DNA of 25,203 nt from an uncultured Eubacteriales bacterium (GTDB lineage: Bacteria; Bacillota; Clostridia; Christensenellales; Borkfalkiaceae): contig URHP01000019.1 of NCBI GenBank assembly GCA_900547645.1, forward strand, positions 1 to 25,203, given 5' to 3'. Below, piece after piece: positions 7,591 to 14,349 of this stretch. Both the position numbers and the translations under genes were made by a program. Below the pieces are notes generated by a model. That model worked only from the letters and a program-made list of their open reading frames with translations. It had not been told where the DNA came from and did not search any database. Every line of letters begins with the position of its first letter. Position 1 is the stretch's first letter.

Positions 7591-9552
7591 TTGAAGAACG
7601 ACAAACAAGGCACCAACGAAAGACATACCGATCCCGCGATCGAGCTTGCGATCCTCAACGGGATCGAGGCGTATAACCGTTCGCAGCGTGCAAAGAACGC
7701 GGGCGAGACGCGCTCCAAGGAAGCGATGGAGGAGGCGGGCTACAAGCCGCAGCGCCGTTCGCGCGCCAAGGGCAAGGGGACCAGACTCCCCGCCGCGCAG
7801 GAAGCGCAGGCACAGCCCGAGCAGCGGGAAAAGCCCGTAAAGCGCGCCGCAAAATCCGCGCAGGCGCAGCCGGAGACGGGCGCGGAGAAGAATAAACGCA
7901 AGAAAAAGCCCGTGAAAGTGCTCTTTTTCGGCGGCGTGGGCGAGATCGGCAAGAACATGACCGCCATCGAGTACGGCGGCGACATCATCGTCATCGACGC
8001 GGGCATCATCTTCCCGACGGAGGAAATGCCCGGCATCGATCTCGTGTTTCCCGATATTTCCTATCTCGTCAACAACCGCCAGAAGATCCGCGGGGTGTTT
8101 CTGACGCACGGACACGAGGACCATATCGGCGGCGTTCCCTATCTGATGAAGGAGCTGCTGCCCTCGACGCCCGTATACGGCACCAAGCTGACGCTCGCGC
8201 TCGTGGACAACAAGCTGCGCGAACACCGCATGAACAACGTGGTCGAACGCACCGTAAAGCCCAAAGACAGCGTCAAGGCGGGCGCGTTCACGGTGCATTT
8301 CGTCAACGTCAACCATTCGATCGCGGGTTCCCTGGCGCTCGCGGTGGATACGCCGTACGGCGTCATCTTTCACAGCGGTGATTTCAAGATCGATCTGACG
8401 CCCGTTGCGGGCAGTCCCATCGACCTTGCCGAGATCGCCGAATACGGCAAGAAGGGCGTGCTGCTCTATCTGGGCGAATCGACGAACATCGAGCGTCCGG
8501 GGTATACGATGAGCGAAAAGGTGGTCGGCACCACGCTCGAGCATATCTTTGCCGAAAATGCGGACAGGCGGCTCATCATCGCCACGTTCGCCTCCAACGT
8601 GCACAGGCTGCAGCAGATCGTGGACATTGCCGTCAAGTTCCGCCGCAAGGTCGCCCTTTCGGGGCGGAGCATGTTCAACGTGGTCGAGGCGGCGGCAAAG
8701 ATCGGCGAGATCACCATTCCCGAAGGCGTCCTTGTGGACGTGGAAAAGACCAAGAACTTTTTCGACCGCGAGATCGTCATCATCTCCACCGGCTCGCAGG
8801 GCGAACCCATGAGCGCTCTGACGCGCATGGCGGCGGGGGAGTTCAACAAGGTGACCATCGGCGCCAACGATACGGTGGTCATTTCCGCCAGCCCCATTCC
8901 CGGAAACGAGCGCATGATCTACCGCGTCATCAATAATCTCTATCAGAAGGGCGCGAACGTCGTGTACGAGAGCCTGGAAAAGATCCACGTTTCGGGTCAT
9001 GCCTGCCAGGAAGAGCATAAGATCATGCACACGCTCTTAAAGCCCAAGTTCTTTATCCCCGTGCACGGCGAATACCGTCATCTGAAGCGGCACGCCCTGC
9101 TTGCGCAGGAACTCGGCATGAGCCCTTCGCAGATCTTTATCCCCGAGATCGGCGCCTGCGCCGAGGTCACGGACGATTCCCTGAAGCAGGGCAACAGTTT
9201 CCCCGCTGGCGCGCGTCTCATCGACGGAGCGGGCTTCGAGGATTACGGCACCAGCGAGGTGCTCAAGGACCGCATCCGCATGTCGGAAGAGGGGCTGTTC
9301 GTCATTTCGGCGGCGATCTCCAACGGCGTGCTGCTGGGCGATCCCGTCATCGAGAGCCGCGGTTTTGTGTTCTCGGATGAGCGCGACTATCTGCGCGATC
9401 TGAAAGAGGTCGTGGAAAAGGCGATCGACGGCGCGCCTTCGCACGGCGGAAGCGCGGAAATCGCCGCTGCGATCCGCCGCGCGGTGAAGAACTATCTGTT
9501 CAAAAAGACCAAGCAGTCGCCCATGATCCTGCCTGTCATACAGGAAGTATAG
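7591..9552 (+). CDS. rnj: Ribonuclease J with long basic N-terminal extension
   Basis: Metallo-beta-lactamase/beta-CASP ribonuclease for mRNA decay and rRNA maturation (5'-3' exo- and endonuclease). Zinc motif HGHEDHIGG with His173, His175, Asp177 and His178. Further family blocks are HSGDFKIDLTPVG, TFASNVHRLQQ, GSQGEPMSAL, SGHACQEE, IPVHGEYRH and the C-terminal PMILPVIQEV. The protein has 653 aa from the TTG at 7591. The catalytic core begins at Lys109 (KVLFFGGVGEIG), so about 108 residues of Lys/Arg/Gln/Ala-rich, probably disordered sequence precede it. Bacillus RNase J has only a few. TTG is preferred because AAGGAG (7577-7582) lies 8 nt upstream. The in-frame ATGs at 7561 and 7573 lie before that site and have none of their own. 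It may couple to the downstream TfoX-N gene (29 nt gap). Confidence 0.93.
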   Translation: MKNDKQGTNERHTDPAIELAILNGIEAYNRSQRAKNAGETRSKEAMEEAGYKPQRRSRAKGKGTRLPAAQEAQAQPEQREKPVKRAAKSAQAQPETGAEKNKRKKKPVKVLFFGGVGEIGKNMTAIEYGGDIIVIDAGIIFPTEEMPGIDLVFPDISYLVNNRQKIRGVFLTHGHEDHIGGVPYLMKELLPSTPVYGTKLTLALVDNKLREHRMNNVVERTVKPKDSVKAGAFTVHFVNVNHSIAGSLALAVDTPYGVIFHSGDFKIDLTPVAGSPIDLAEIAEYGKKGVLLYLGESTNIERPGYTMSEKVVGTTLEHIFAENADRRLIIATFASNVHRLQQIVDIAVKFRRKVALSGRSMFNVVEAAAKIGEITIPEGVLVDVEKTKNFFDREIVIISTGSQGEPMSALTRMAAGEFNKVTIGANDTVVISASPIPGNERMIYRVINNLYQKGANVVYESLEKIHVSGHACQEEHKIMHTLLKPKFFIPVHGEYRHLKRHALLAQELGMSPSQIFIPEIGACAEVTDDSLKQGNSFPAGARLIDGAGFEDYGTSEVLKDRIRMSEEGLFVISAAISNGVLLGDPVIESRGFVFSDERDYLRDLKEVVEKAIDGAPSHGGSAEIAAAIRRAVKNYLFKKTKQSPMILPVIQEV

Positions 9553-9581
9553 GCACGCGGCGTCCGGCAAAGGAATCGGTC

Positions 9582-9857
9582 ATGGGAACACCGAAGAACA
9601 TTGCGCTTTCCGTTGTGGAAGGGATCCCCGAGGTGCGGATCCACCCCATGATGGGGGAGTGGCTGGTATATTTCCGCGAACGCTATCTCGGCGTCATCGA
9701 GGACGGGCGGCTCTATCTCAAGGATACGCCCGCGTCGCGCAGGGTGCTTGCGGGCGAGCCGCTCCTTCCGCCGCATATCGGGGCAAAACCTGCCTACCTT
9801 GTGGAAGGGCGGAGCGCGGAGCAGCTGTTCGCGTTGTTTTCGGAGATCGCAATTTGA
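9582..9857 (+). CDS. TfoX N-terminal domain protein
   Basis: Small protein of 91 aa resembling the TfoX/Sxy N-terminal domain: MMGEWLVYFRERYLGVIEDGRLYLK, then PPHIGAKPAYLVE. In Gammaproteobacteria TfoX/Sxy regulates competence, but stand-alone TfoX-N proteins in Clostridia have no known role, and competence should not be inferred. AAAGGA lies 6 nt before the ATG. It follows RNase J by 29 nt and ends in a strong terminator, so these two genes form a unit. Confidence 0.78.
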   Translation: MGTPKNIALSVVEGIPEVRIHPMMGEWLVYFRERYLGVIEDGRLYLKDTPASRRVLAGEPLLPPHIGAKPAYLVEGRSAEQLFALFSEIAI

Positions 9858-9862
9858 AATCG

Positions 9863-9886
9863 GGCGGCGGAAACGCCGCCTTTTTT
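9863..9886 (+). terminator. Terminator between TfoX-N gene and trmR
   Basis: GGCGGCG (9863-9869) and CGCCGCC (9874-9880) close a GAAA tetraloop and are followed by TTTTTT. The trmR Shine-Dalgarno (GAGGG, 9887-9891) begins at the next base. Read-through would be needed for trmR unless an unseen promoter lies upstream. Confidence 0.9.
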
Positions 9887-9898
9887 GAGGGAAAAACA

Positions 9899-10483
9899 AT
9901 GGACGATTTACGGCGTCGGCTCGACGGACTGCGGGCTGAGGCGGCGCAGGAGCGCGATCCCACAACGTCCGACGACGTACTCGCCGCTCTGCTGAAAGAA
10001 TGCGCACGCGTCTCTGCCCGCCGCGTGCTGGAGGTCGGGACGGGCAGGGGACTGACGGCGATCGCCCTGCTGCTCGGGGGCGTTGCGTCCGTTGTGACCG
10101 TCGAACGGGACGGCGGGCGCATTGCCGCCGCGAAAGAAAATTTTGCCGCATTCGGCGTTTCGGAGCGCGTGCAGCTTCTGGAGGGGGACGCGGCGGACGT
10201 CCTGCCGCGGCTGAGCGGCACGTTCGACCTTGTCTTTTTAGATTGCGCCAAGGTGCAGTACCGCAGGTTTCTGCCCGACTGCAAGCGGCTGCTGCGCGCG
10301 GGCGGGGTACTGTGTGCCGACGACGTTGCGCTCTTTGCGGGCAGCGTTCCTCCCAAGCGCAGGATGCTGGCGCAGCATATCGCGGAATTTCTTGCCGCTT
10401 TGCAGGCGGATCCCGAATTTGAAACGCGCATCCTGCCCGTCGGGAAGGGGCTTGCCGTCGCGCGCAGAAGGGAGAAAGTATGA
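9899..10483 (+). CDS. trmR: SAM-dependent O-methyltransferase, TrmR-like (tRNA ho5U34 methyltransferase)
   Basis: Class I methyltransferase of the caffeoyl-CoA/catechol O-methyltransferase family, 194 aa. The SAM-binding motif is LEVGTGRG (residues 44-51), with acidic Glu69 in TVERD. The metal-site motif is FLDCAKVQY (Asp115). The usual DN pair appears as DD at 141-142. The C-terminus ILPVGKGLAVARRRE closely matches Bacillus YrrM/TrmR. TrmR methylates 5-hydroxyuridine at position 34 of tRNA to 5-methoxyuridine. The call is strengthened by the TrhP-like U32 gene (which makes the hydroxyuridine) two genes downstream, the same partnership as yrrM-yrrN-yrrO in Bacillus. Start: ATG after GAGGG. 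The stop overlaps the next ATG (ATGA). Confidence 0.82.
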   Translation: MDDLRRRLDGLRAEAAQERDPTTSDDVLAALLKECARVSARRVLEVGTGRGLTAIALLLGGVASVVTVERDGGRIAAAKENFAAFGVSERVQLLEGDAADVLPRLSGTFDLVFLDCAKVQYRRFLPDCKRLLRAGGVLCADDVALFAGSVPPKRRMLAQHIAEFLAALQADPEFETRILPVGKGLAVARRREKV

Positions 10484-10995
10484 AGCGTCTGATCTTTGTC
10501 AACGGCACGATGGGCGTGGGAAAGAGCGCCGTCTGCGCCGAGCTGAAAAAACTGCTTGCGCCGTGCGCGTATCTGGACGGCGACTGGTGCTGGGACCTGA
10601 CGCCTTTTTGCGTGACGGAGGAGACAAAGGAGCTGGCCCTCGGCAATGCGGCGTATCTGCTGCGTTCCTTCCTGAAATGTTCCGCCGCGGAGACCGTGCT
10701 CTTTTCCTGGGTGATGCCGGGGCGCGCCGTCGTGGAAGAGGTGCTTTCCCGCATCGGAAGGGCGGAGGAATTTTTCCTGTTCACGCTGACCGCAACGCCC
10801 GAGACCCTGTGCGGTCGGCTCCGTTCGGACGTCGCGGCGGGCGTGCGCACGGCGGACGTGATCGGGCGTTCGCTTGCCCGTCTTCCCCTGTATGATGCGG
10901 ACATGGGCGGGGTAAAGATCGCAACGGACGGGGTATCCGTGTCCGACGTGGCGCATATGATCGCGGACATGGTGCGCGCAAAGGAGGGCGTATGA
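10480..10995 (+). CDS. Small P-loop kinase-like protein
   Basis: Protein of 171 aa with Walker A GTMGVGKS (residues 9-16) at the N-terminus and the fold length of shikimate/gluconate/nucleotide-kinase-like proteins. YLDGDWCWDL (about residues 31-40) would sit at the substrate site. No lid or family signature lets me name the substrate. It overlaps trmR upstream and trhP downstream, each by 4 nt (ATGA), and has a GAAGGGAG Shine-Dalgarno. It occupies an operon where Bacillus carries a uridine kinase (udk), but it is not a recognisable Udk. A role with the tRNA-modifying neighbours is possible but unproven. Confidence 0.75.
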   Translation: MKRLIFVNGTMGVGKSAVCAELKKLLAPCAYLDGDWCWDLTPFCVTEETKELALGNAAYLLRSFLKCSAAETVLFSWVMPGRAVVEEVLSRIGRAEEFFLFTLTATPETLCGRLRSDVAAGVRTADVIGRSLARLPLYDADMGGVKIATDGVSVSDVAHMIADMVRAKEGV

Positions 10996-12236
10996 AGCCG
11001 GAACTGCTTGCCCCCGCGGGCAACCTCAGAAAGTTAAAGTGCGCGCTGAACTTCGGCGCGAACGCCGTGTATGCGGGCTGCAAGGCATTTTCCCTGCGCG
11101 CGTTTGCGGACAATTTTACGGAAGAAGAACTTGCCGAAGGCATCGCCTATGCGCATGCGCGCGGGAAGAAGGTGTATGTCGCCGTCAACATTTTTGCGCG
11201 CAACGCCGATCTTTCCGCCATGGAAGAGATGTTCGTCCGTCTGCAGGCGATGAAGGCGGACGCGGCGCTCGTCTCCGATCTGGGCGCGCTTGCGCTCTGC
11301 AGGCGGGCAGCGCCCGCGCTTGCCGTGCATGTCTCCACGCAGGCGAACGTGACCAATCTCGAAGCCGCCCGCGCCTTCCATGCGCTCGGGGCAAGCCGCG
11401 TCGTGCTCGCCCGCGAGCTCTCGTTTGCGGAGATCGCCGCCATCCACGCCGCATGCCCTTTATTGGAGCTGGAGTGCTTTGTGCACGGCGCCATGTGCAT
11501 CTCGTACAGCGGCAGGTGCTATCTGTCCGACTATCTGGACGGCCGTCCCGCCAACCGCGGCGCCTGCGTGCAGGCATGCCGCCGCGCCTACCGGATCCGG
11601 AGCGCCGGGCAGGACGGCTGGTGCGACCTCGAAGAGGACGGACGGGGGACGTACGTCATGAACAGCCGGGATCTCAATCTGAGCGCGCACCTGGCGGAGC
11701 TCGCCGCGTCGGGCGTCGTCTCCTTCAAGATCGAGGGCAGGATGAAGAGCGAATACTATCTCGCCACTGTCGTCAACGCCTATCGCCGTATCCTTGACGG
11801 GGCGGATGCCGCTGCGCTGGCTTCCGAGCTGGAATGCGTCGATCACCGCGCCTATACGACGGCTTACGCCCTCGGCGAAAACCATGATACCGTGCTTGCG
11901 GACGGTTCGCAGACGGCGGGAACGTGTGAGTTCGTTGCAGTCGTTCTGTCATGGAAAGAAGGGCGCGCCTGCGTCGAAATGCGCAACCGCTTCCGCGAGG
12001 GCGAGACGCTCGAGATCCTCTCTCCGGGGCCGTCTTTCGGAAAGTCCTTTGCCGTGCAGGACCTGCGGGACAGCGTGGGCGCGCCGTGCGCGGACGCCAA
12101 GCTCGTGCAGGAACATTACACCTGTTCCTGTCCGTTTCCGCTGGCGGCGGGGGATCTTCTGCGCCGCCGTAAATTGCATCCATCGGCGGAAAAATCGTTG
12201 CCAAACGGGGGCAAGACGGGTATAATAAAAGGGTGA
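10992..12236 (+). CDS. trhP: U32 family tRNA 5-hydroxyuridine synthase (TrhP/YegQ-like)
   Basis: Peptidase-U32-family protein, 414 aa, of the single-domain TrhP (YegQ/YrrO) type. These proteins use prephenate in hydroxylation of U34 in tRNA; peptidase activity is not expected for this branch. It opens with KPELLAPAGNLRKLKCALNF. The U32 signature E-x-F-x2-G-A-M-C-x4-G-x-C-x-L-S is complete (Glu161 to Ser179). Cys169, Cys176, Cys192 and Cys196 are the expected Fe-S ligands. NSRDLNL and SFKIEGRMKSEYYLATVVNAYR follow. Strong AAAGGAGGG Shine-Dalgarno; ATGA overlap with the kinase. Its end contains the promoter and start of the lipid kinase gene. Confidence 0.87.
   Translation: MKPELLAPAGNLRKLKCALNFGANAVYAGCKAFSLRAFADNFTEEELAEGIAYAHARGKKVYVAVNIFARNADLSAMEEMFVRLQAMKADAALVSDLGALALCRRAAPALAVHVSTQANVTNLEAARAFHALGASRVVLARELSFAEIAAIHAACPLLELECFVHGAMCISYSGRCYLSDYLDGRPANRGACVQACRRAYRIRSAGQDGWCDLEEDGRGTYVMNSRDLNLSAHLAELAASGVVSFKIEGRMKSEYYLATVVNAYRRILDGADAAALASELECVDHRAYTTAYALGENHDTVLADGSQTAGTCEFVAVVLSWKEGRACVEMRNRFREGETLEILSPGPSFGKSFAVQDLRDSVGAPCADAKLVQEHYTCSCPFPLAAGDLLRRRKLHPSAEKSLPNGGKTGIIKG
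12198..12226 (+). promoter_or_regulatory. Promoter inside trhP giving a leaderless lipid-kinase mRNA
   Basis: TTGCCA (12198-12203) and a perfect TATAAT (12221-12226) are separated by 17 bp within the last codons of trhP. The first base expected to be transcribed is 12233, exactly the G of the GTG start codon. Confidence 0.7.
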
Positions 12237-13138
12237 ATTGTCTGTTTTTGTATCATCCGACGAGCGGCAAGGGAAAAGTCGCCAAGAAGATCGGCTATAT
12301 CCGGAAGACGCTGCTCGCACACTTCGAAAGCGTGGATATCGTCGCCACCGAGAGCGGGGAGGATATGACGCTGCATGCCCGCAGCGGCGCGGAAAAGTAC
12401 GATGTCATTCTGTTTTCGGGCGGAGACGGCACGTTCAACCGCGTCCTGCAGGGGATCGGGGAAAAGGACGTCCGGCTCGGCTATATCCCGGGCGGCACCA
12501 CCAACGACGTCGCGCGTTCCCTCGGGATCCCGCGCAGCGTCAGGGGCGCGCTCAAAGTTATCCTCAAAGGGCATGAGGCGCGATTGGACGTCATGCGCCT
12601 GAACGGCGGGCGCTACGCCATGTACATTGCCGCAGCGGGCGCCTTTACGCGCGCCACCTATACCACGAAACCGTCCACAAAAAAGAAGTTCGGTATTCTC
12701 GCCTATGCGTTCGAAGTCATCCGCAAAGAACTTCGGCTGCGCGTCTTTCCTCTGAAAGTGACGTGCGGGGAGCAGACGCTGAAGACGCATTCCGTGCTCA
12801 TCCTCACCATGAACGGGCGCTCTGTCGCGGGCATGTTCGTCAATAAGCACGGCAGCATGGCGGACGGACAGATGGAGCTTGCCGTCATCCGTCAGAAGGA
12901 ACGCCCCGGCTTTTTTGCGCGGATGGGCGCATATGTCTCGCTCGTTGCGCTCTTTTTGTTCCGCGGCAAGGTCCGCAGGCGTCACATTGCCACAATGCGC
13001 GGAGACCGTTTTCTGATCGAAACGGCGGAGGACGTCGTATGGGATCTCGACGGGGAGGAGGGCATGCGCGGGAACATCGAGATCGAGCTGCTTCCCGGAC
13101 GGATGCGCCTGTTTGTCCCCGAAAAGAAAAAAATATGA
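12233..13138 (+). CDS. Diacylglycerol kinase family lipid kinase
   Basis: DAGK-catalytic-domain protein (YegS/BmrU/DgkB family), 301 aa, phosphorylating diacylglycerol or a related lipid with ATP at the membrane face. Motifs: N-terminal LFLYHPTSGKGK, nucleotide loop FSGGDGTFNRVLQGIG (about 62-77), IPGGTTNDVARSLGIP (about 86-101), and a C-terminal beta-rich half. The GTG start overlaps the trhP stop (GTGA), and conserved sequence begins within three residues, so no later start is plausible. There is no proper Shine-Dalgarno: AAAAGG directly abuts the GTG. It is either translationally coupled to trhP or read from a leaderless transcript made at the -10 box ending 6 nt upstream. DagK-family members recycle diacylglycerol from lipoteichoic acid synthesis in Bacillota; the substrate here is not proven. 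Confidence 0.9.
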   Translation: MNCLFLYHPTSGKGKVAKKIGYIRKTLLAHFESVDIVATESGEDMTLHARSGAEKYDVILFSGGDGTFNRVLQGIGEKDVRLGYIPGGTTNDVARSLGIPRSVRGALKVILKGHEARLDVMRLNGGRYAMYIAAAGAFTRATYTTKPSTKKKFGILAYAFEVIRKELRLRVFPLKVTCGEQTLKTHSVLILTMNGRSVAGMFVNKHGSMADGQMELAVIRQKERPGFFARMGAYVSLVALFLFRGKVRRRHIATMRGDRFLIETAEDVVWDLDGEEGMRGNIEIELLPGRMRLFVPEKKKI

Positions 13139-13156
13139 AAAACGCCGCAAAAACGC

Positions 13157-13185
13157 TTGCATTTTCATGTTGTTTTTCATATAAT
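13157..13185 (+). promoter_or_regulatory. tRNA-Thr promoter
   Basis: TTGCAT (13157-13162) and TATAAT (13180-13185) with a 17-bp spacer. The start of transcription is near 13192, 24 nt before the tRNA. Confidence 0.85.
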
Positions 13186-13215
13186 GTATGAGCGTGTCCG
13201 TTCTGCGGACAGCAT

Positions 13216-13291
13216 GCTTCTGTGGCTCAGTCGGTAGAGCGATTGATTCGTAATCAATAGGTCGCCGGTTCAAGTCCGGCCAGAAGCTCCA
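13216..13291 (+). tRNA. tRNA-Thr(CGU)
   Basis: A 76-nt cloverleaf with encoded CCA. Acceptor GCTTCTG pairs with CAGAAGC. The D-arm is GCTC/GAGC. The anticodon stem ATTGA/TCAAT encloses loop TTCGTAA with anticodon CGT (13249-13251), reading codon ACG. The T-arm is CCGG-TTCAAGT-CCGG. The nearby trmR/trhP genes do not act on this tRNA, as it has C34. Confidence 0.95.
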
Positions 13292-13331
13292 TAACACAAA
13301 GAGCACCCCAGGCGGGTGCTCTTTGTGTTAT
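13291..13331 (+). terminator. Long hairpin directly after tRNA-Thr
   Basis: An 18-bp perfect stem (13291-13308 with 13314-13331) and 5-nt loop. It starts at the last base of the tRNA CCA end and has no clean U-run after it. It probably acts as a terminator or 3' processing structure together with the next hairpin. Confidence 0.6.
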
Positions 13332-13339
13332 ATTGAAAG

Positions 13340-13380
13340 AAAAGAGAGGCAATTATGGAGGGAAGCTTCTCTTTTGTTTT
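13340..13380. terminator. Bidirectional terminator between tRNA-Thr and fumarase beta
   Basis: AAAAGAGAGGC (13340-13350) pairs with GCTTCTCTTTT (13365-13375) with one G-U pair and a 14-nt loop. On the plus strand TTTTGTTTT follows; on the minus strand TTTTCTTT follows. It can end both the tRNA transcript and the convergent fumarase operon. The rest of 13381-13427 holds nothing I recognise. Confidence 0.65.
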
Positions 13381-13427
13381 AAGCGGGCAAATCCATTTTG
13401 TTGGATCATAGCGGCTGCGGTTTTTTG

Positions 13428-13952
13428 TCATCGGTCGTACACGCTGTTGCCGAGGGAATCGATCGCAACGACGGCGGGGAAATCTTCTACTTCCATGCGG
13501 TAGATCGCTTCGCTCAGCAGGTCGGGAAAGGCGACGAGCTGCATCGCTTTGACGGCGCTGCCGCAGAGTGCGCCCGCGCCGCCGATCGCGGCGAAATATA
13601 CCCGCTTGTTGCGCACGAGCGCCTGTCTCGTCTCCTCGCTCATTTCTCCCTTGCCGATCATGCCCCGCAGTCCCAGGTCGAGCAGGCGGGGGGCAAAGGC
13701 GTTCATGCGCGCCGAAGTGGTCGGGCCGCAGCTGCCGCACGCCTTGCCTTCGGGCGCGGGACAGGGACCTGCGTAGTAGATGTATGTTTCGCGCAGCTCG
13801 ACGGGCAGGGGCTTTCGGGCGTCGAGCAGTTCGAAAAGCCGTCTGTGCGCGCAGTCCCGTGCGGTAAAGATCGTGCCGGACAGCAGCACGCCGTCGCCCG
13901 CACGGAGCGAGCGCGTCTCCTCGTCGGAGAGGGGAAGGGTAAGTTTCTTCAT
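13428..13952 (-). CDS. Class I fumarate hydratase (or tartrate dehydratase) beta subunit
   Basis: C-terminal (beta) subunit of an oxygen-sensitive [4Fe-4S] hydro-lyase, 174 aa, which with the alpha subunit interconverts fumarate and malate, or dehydrates L-tartrate. Motifs: GVLLSGTIFTARDCAHRR near the N-terminus, then YAGPCPAPEGKACGSCGPTTSARM (about 60-83), and a C-terminal AVVAIDSLGNSVY. Fumarase versus tartrate dehydratase cannot be told apart from sequence; fumarase is more common. ATG at 13952 has AAGGAG 6 nt upstream. It is separated from its alpha partner by a truncated acetyltransferase gene. Confidence 0.9.
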   Translation of the reverse strand: MKKLTLPLSDEETRSLRAGDGVLLSGTIFTARDCAHRRLFELLDARKPLPVELRETYIYYAGPCPAPEGKACGSCGPTTSARMNAFAPRLLDLGLRGMIGKGEMSEETRQALVRNKRVYFAAIGGAGALCGSAVKAMQLVAFPDLLSEAIYRMEVEDFPAVVAIDSLGNSVYDR

Positions 13953-13980
13953 AAGGTCTCCTTTTCGGAAAGCGCGGCCT

Positions 13981-14346
13981 TCACGGCCTGCCTGACGGCG
14001 TCAAGTCTTCGATGTGCGGCGTGGAAATTTCCCGCCAGACGCCGCCCATGACGTTGAACGGATAGGTGCTTTCCGTTCCGAGGCGGTGATTTGCCGCGCC
14101 CATGATGAACTGCGTGCCGCTCGCGATCTGGCAGAATTTTCCGATGATGAGTTTATCGCCGAAGAAGGGATAATTGAAAAGGATGTTGCGTTTTTCAAAT
14201 TCTTCGGGCGCGTTTTCATCGTCGTAGTATGTATAGTCCCCGATGAACACGTTCGGTGCCTTCACGACGTTTTTGATAAAGCACGTCGTGCCGAATTCGT
14301 TCGGAAAGACGTCGTCCGGCGAGGGCAGTTTATGCGGCTCCGTCAT
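13981..14346 (-). pseudogene. Truncated Vat-like xenobiotic acetyltransferase (hexapeptide family)
   Basis: 121-residue product matching the N-terminal half of Vat-type xenobiotic acetyltransferases, which are normally around 200 aa. Recognisable are TCFIKNVVKAPNVFIGDYTYYDD, FGDKLIIGKFCQIASGTQFIMGAANHR and STYPFNVMGG. The catalytic-type His in ANHR is kept. The rest of the left-handed beta-helix (usual GDTVIGNDVWIG, PPY..VGGNPAK) is missing after HIEDL, and the frame stops 7 codons later. It has a good AGGAGG Shine-Dalgarno inside the end of the alpha-subunit gene, so it may still be translated. It is unlikely to be an active enzyme. A second frame downstream (13949-14011) looks like the tail of a lost gene. 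Confidence 0.75.
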
Positions 14347-14349
14347 GCG

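Noticed and set aside
5736..7718. Long upstream extension of the serC frame on the minus strand
   Set aside because: It is antisense to the repeat protein gene. SerC starts at 5735 with its own Shine-Dalgarno and promoter; the open frame reflects high GC and repeats.
7459..9030. 523-residue minus-strand frame opposite RNase J
   Set aside because: No domain or start signal; it is a shadow of a strongly conserved plus-strand gene.
9582..9857. TfoX-N protein as evidence for natural competence
   Set aside because: Only the N-terminal domain is present, and no competence or DNA-uptake genes lie in the window.
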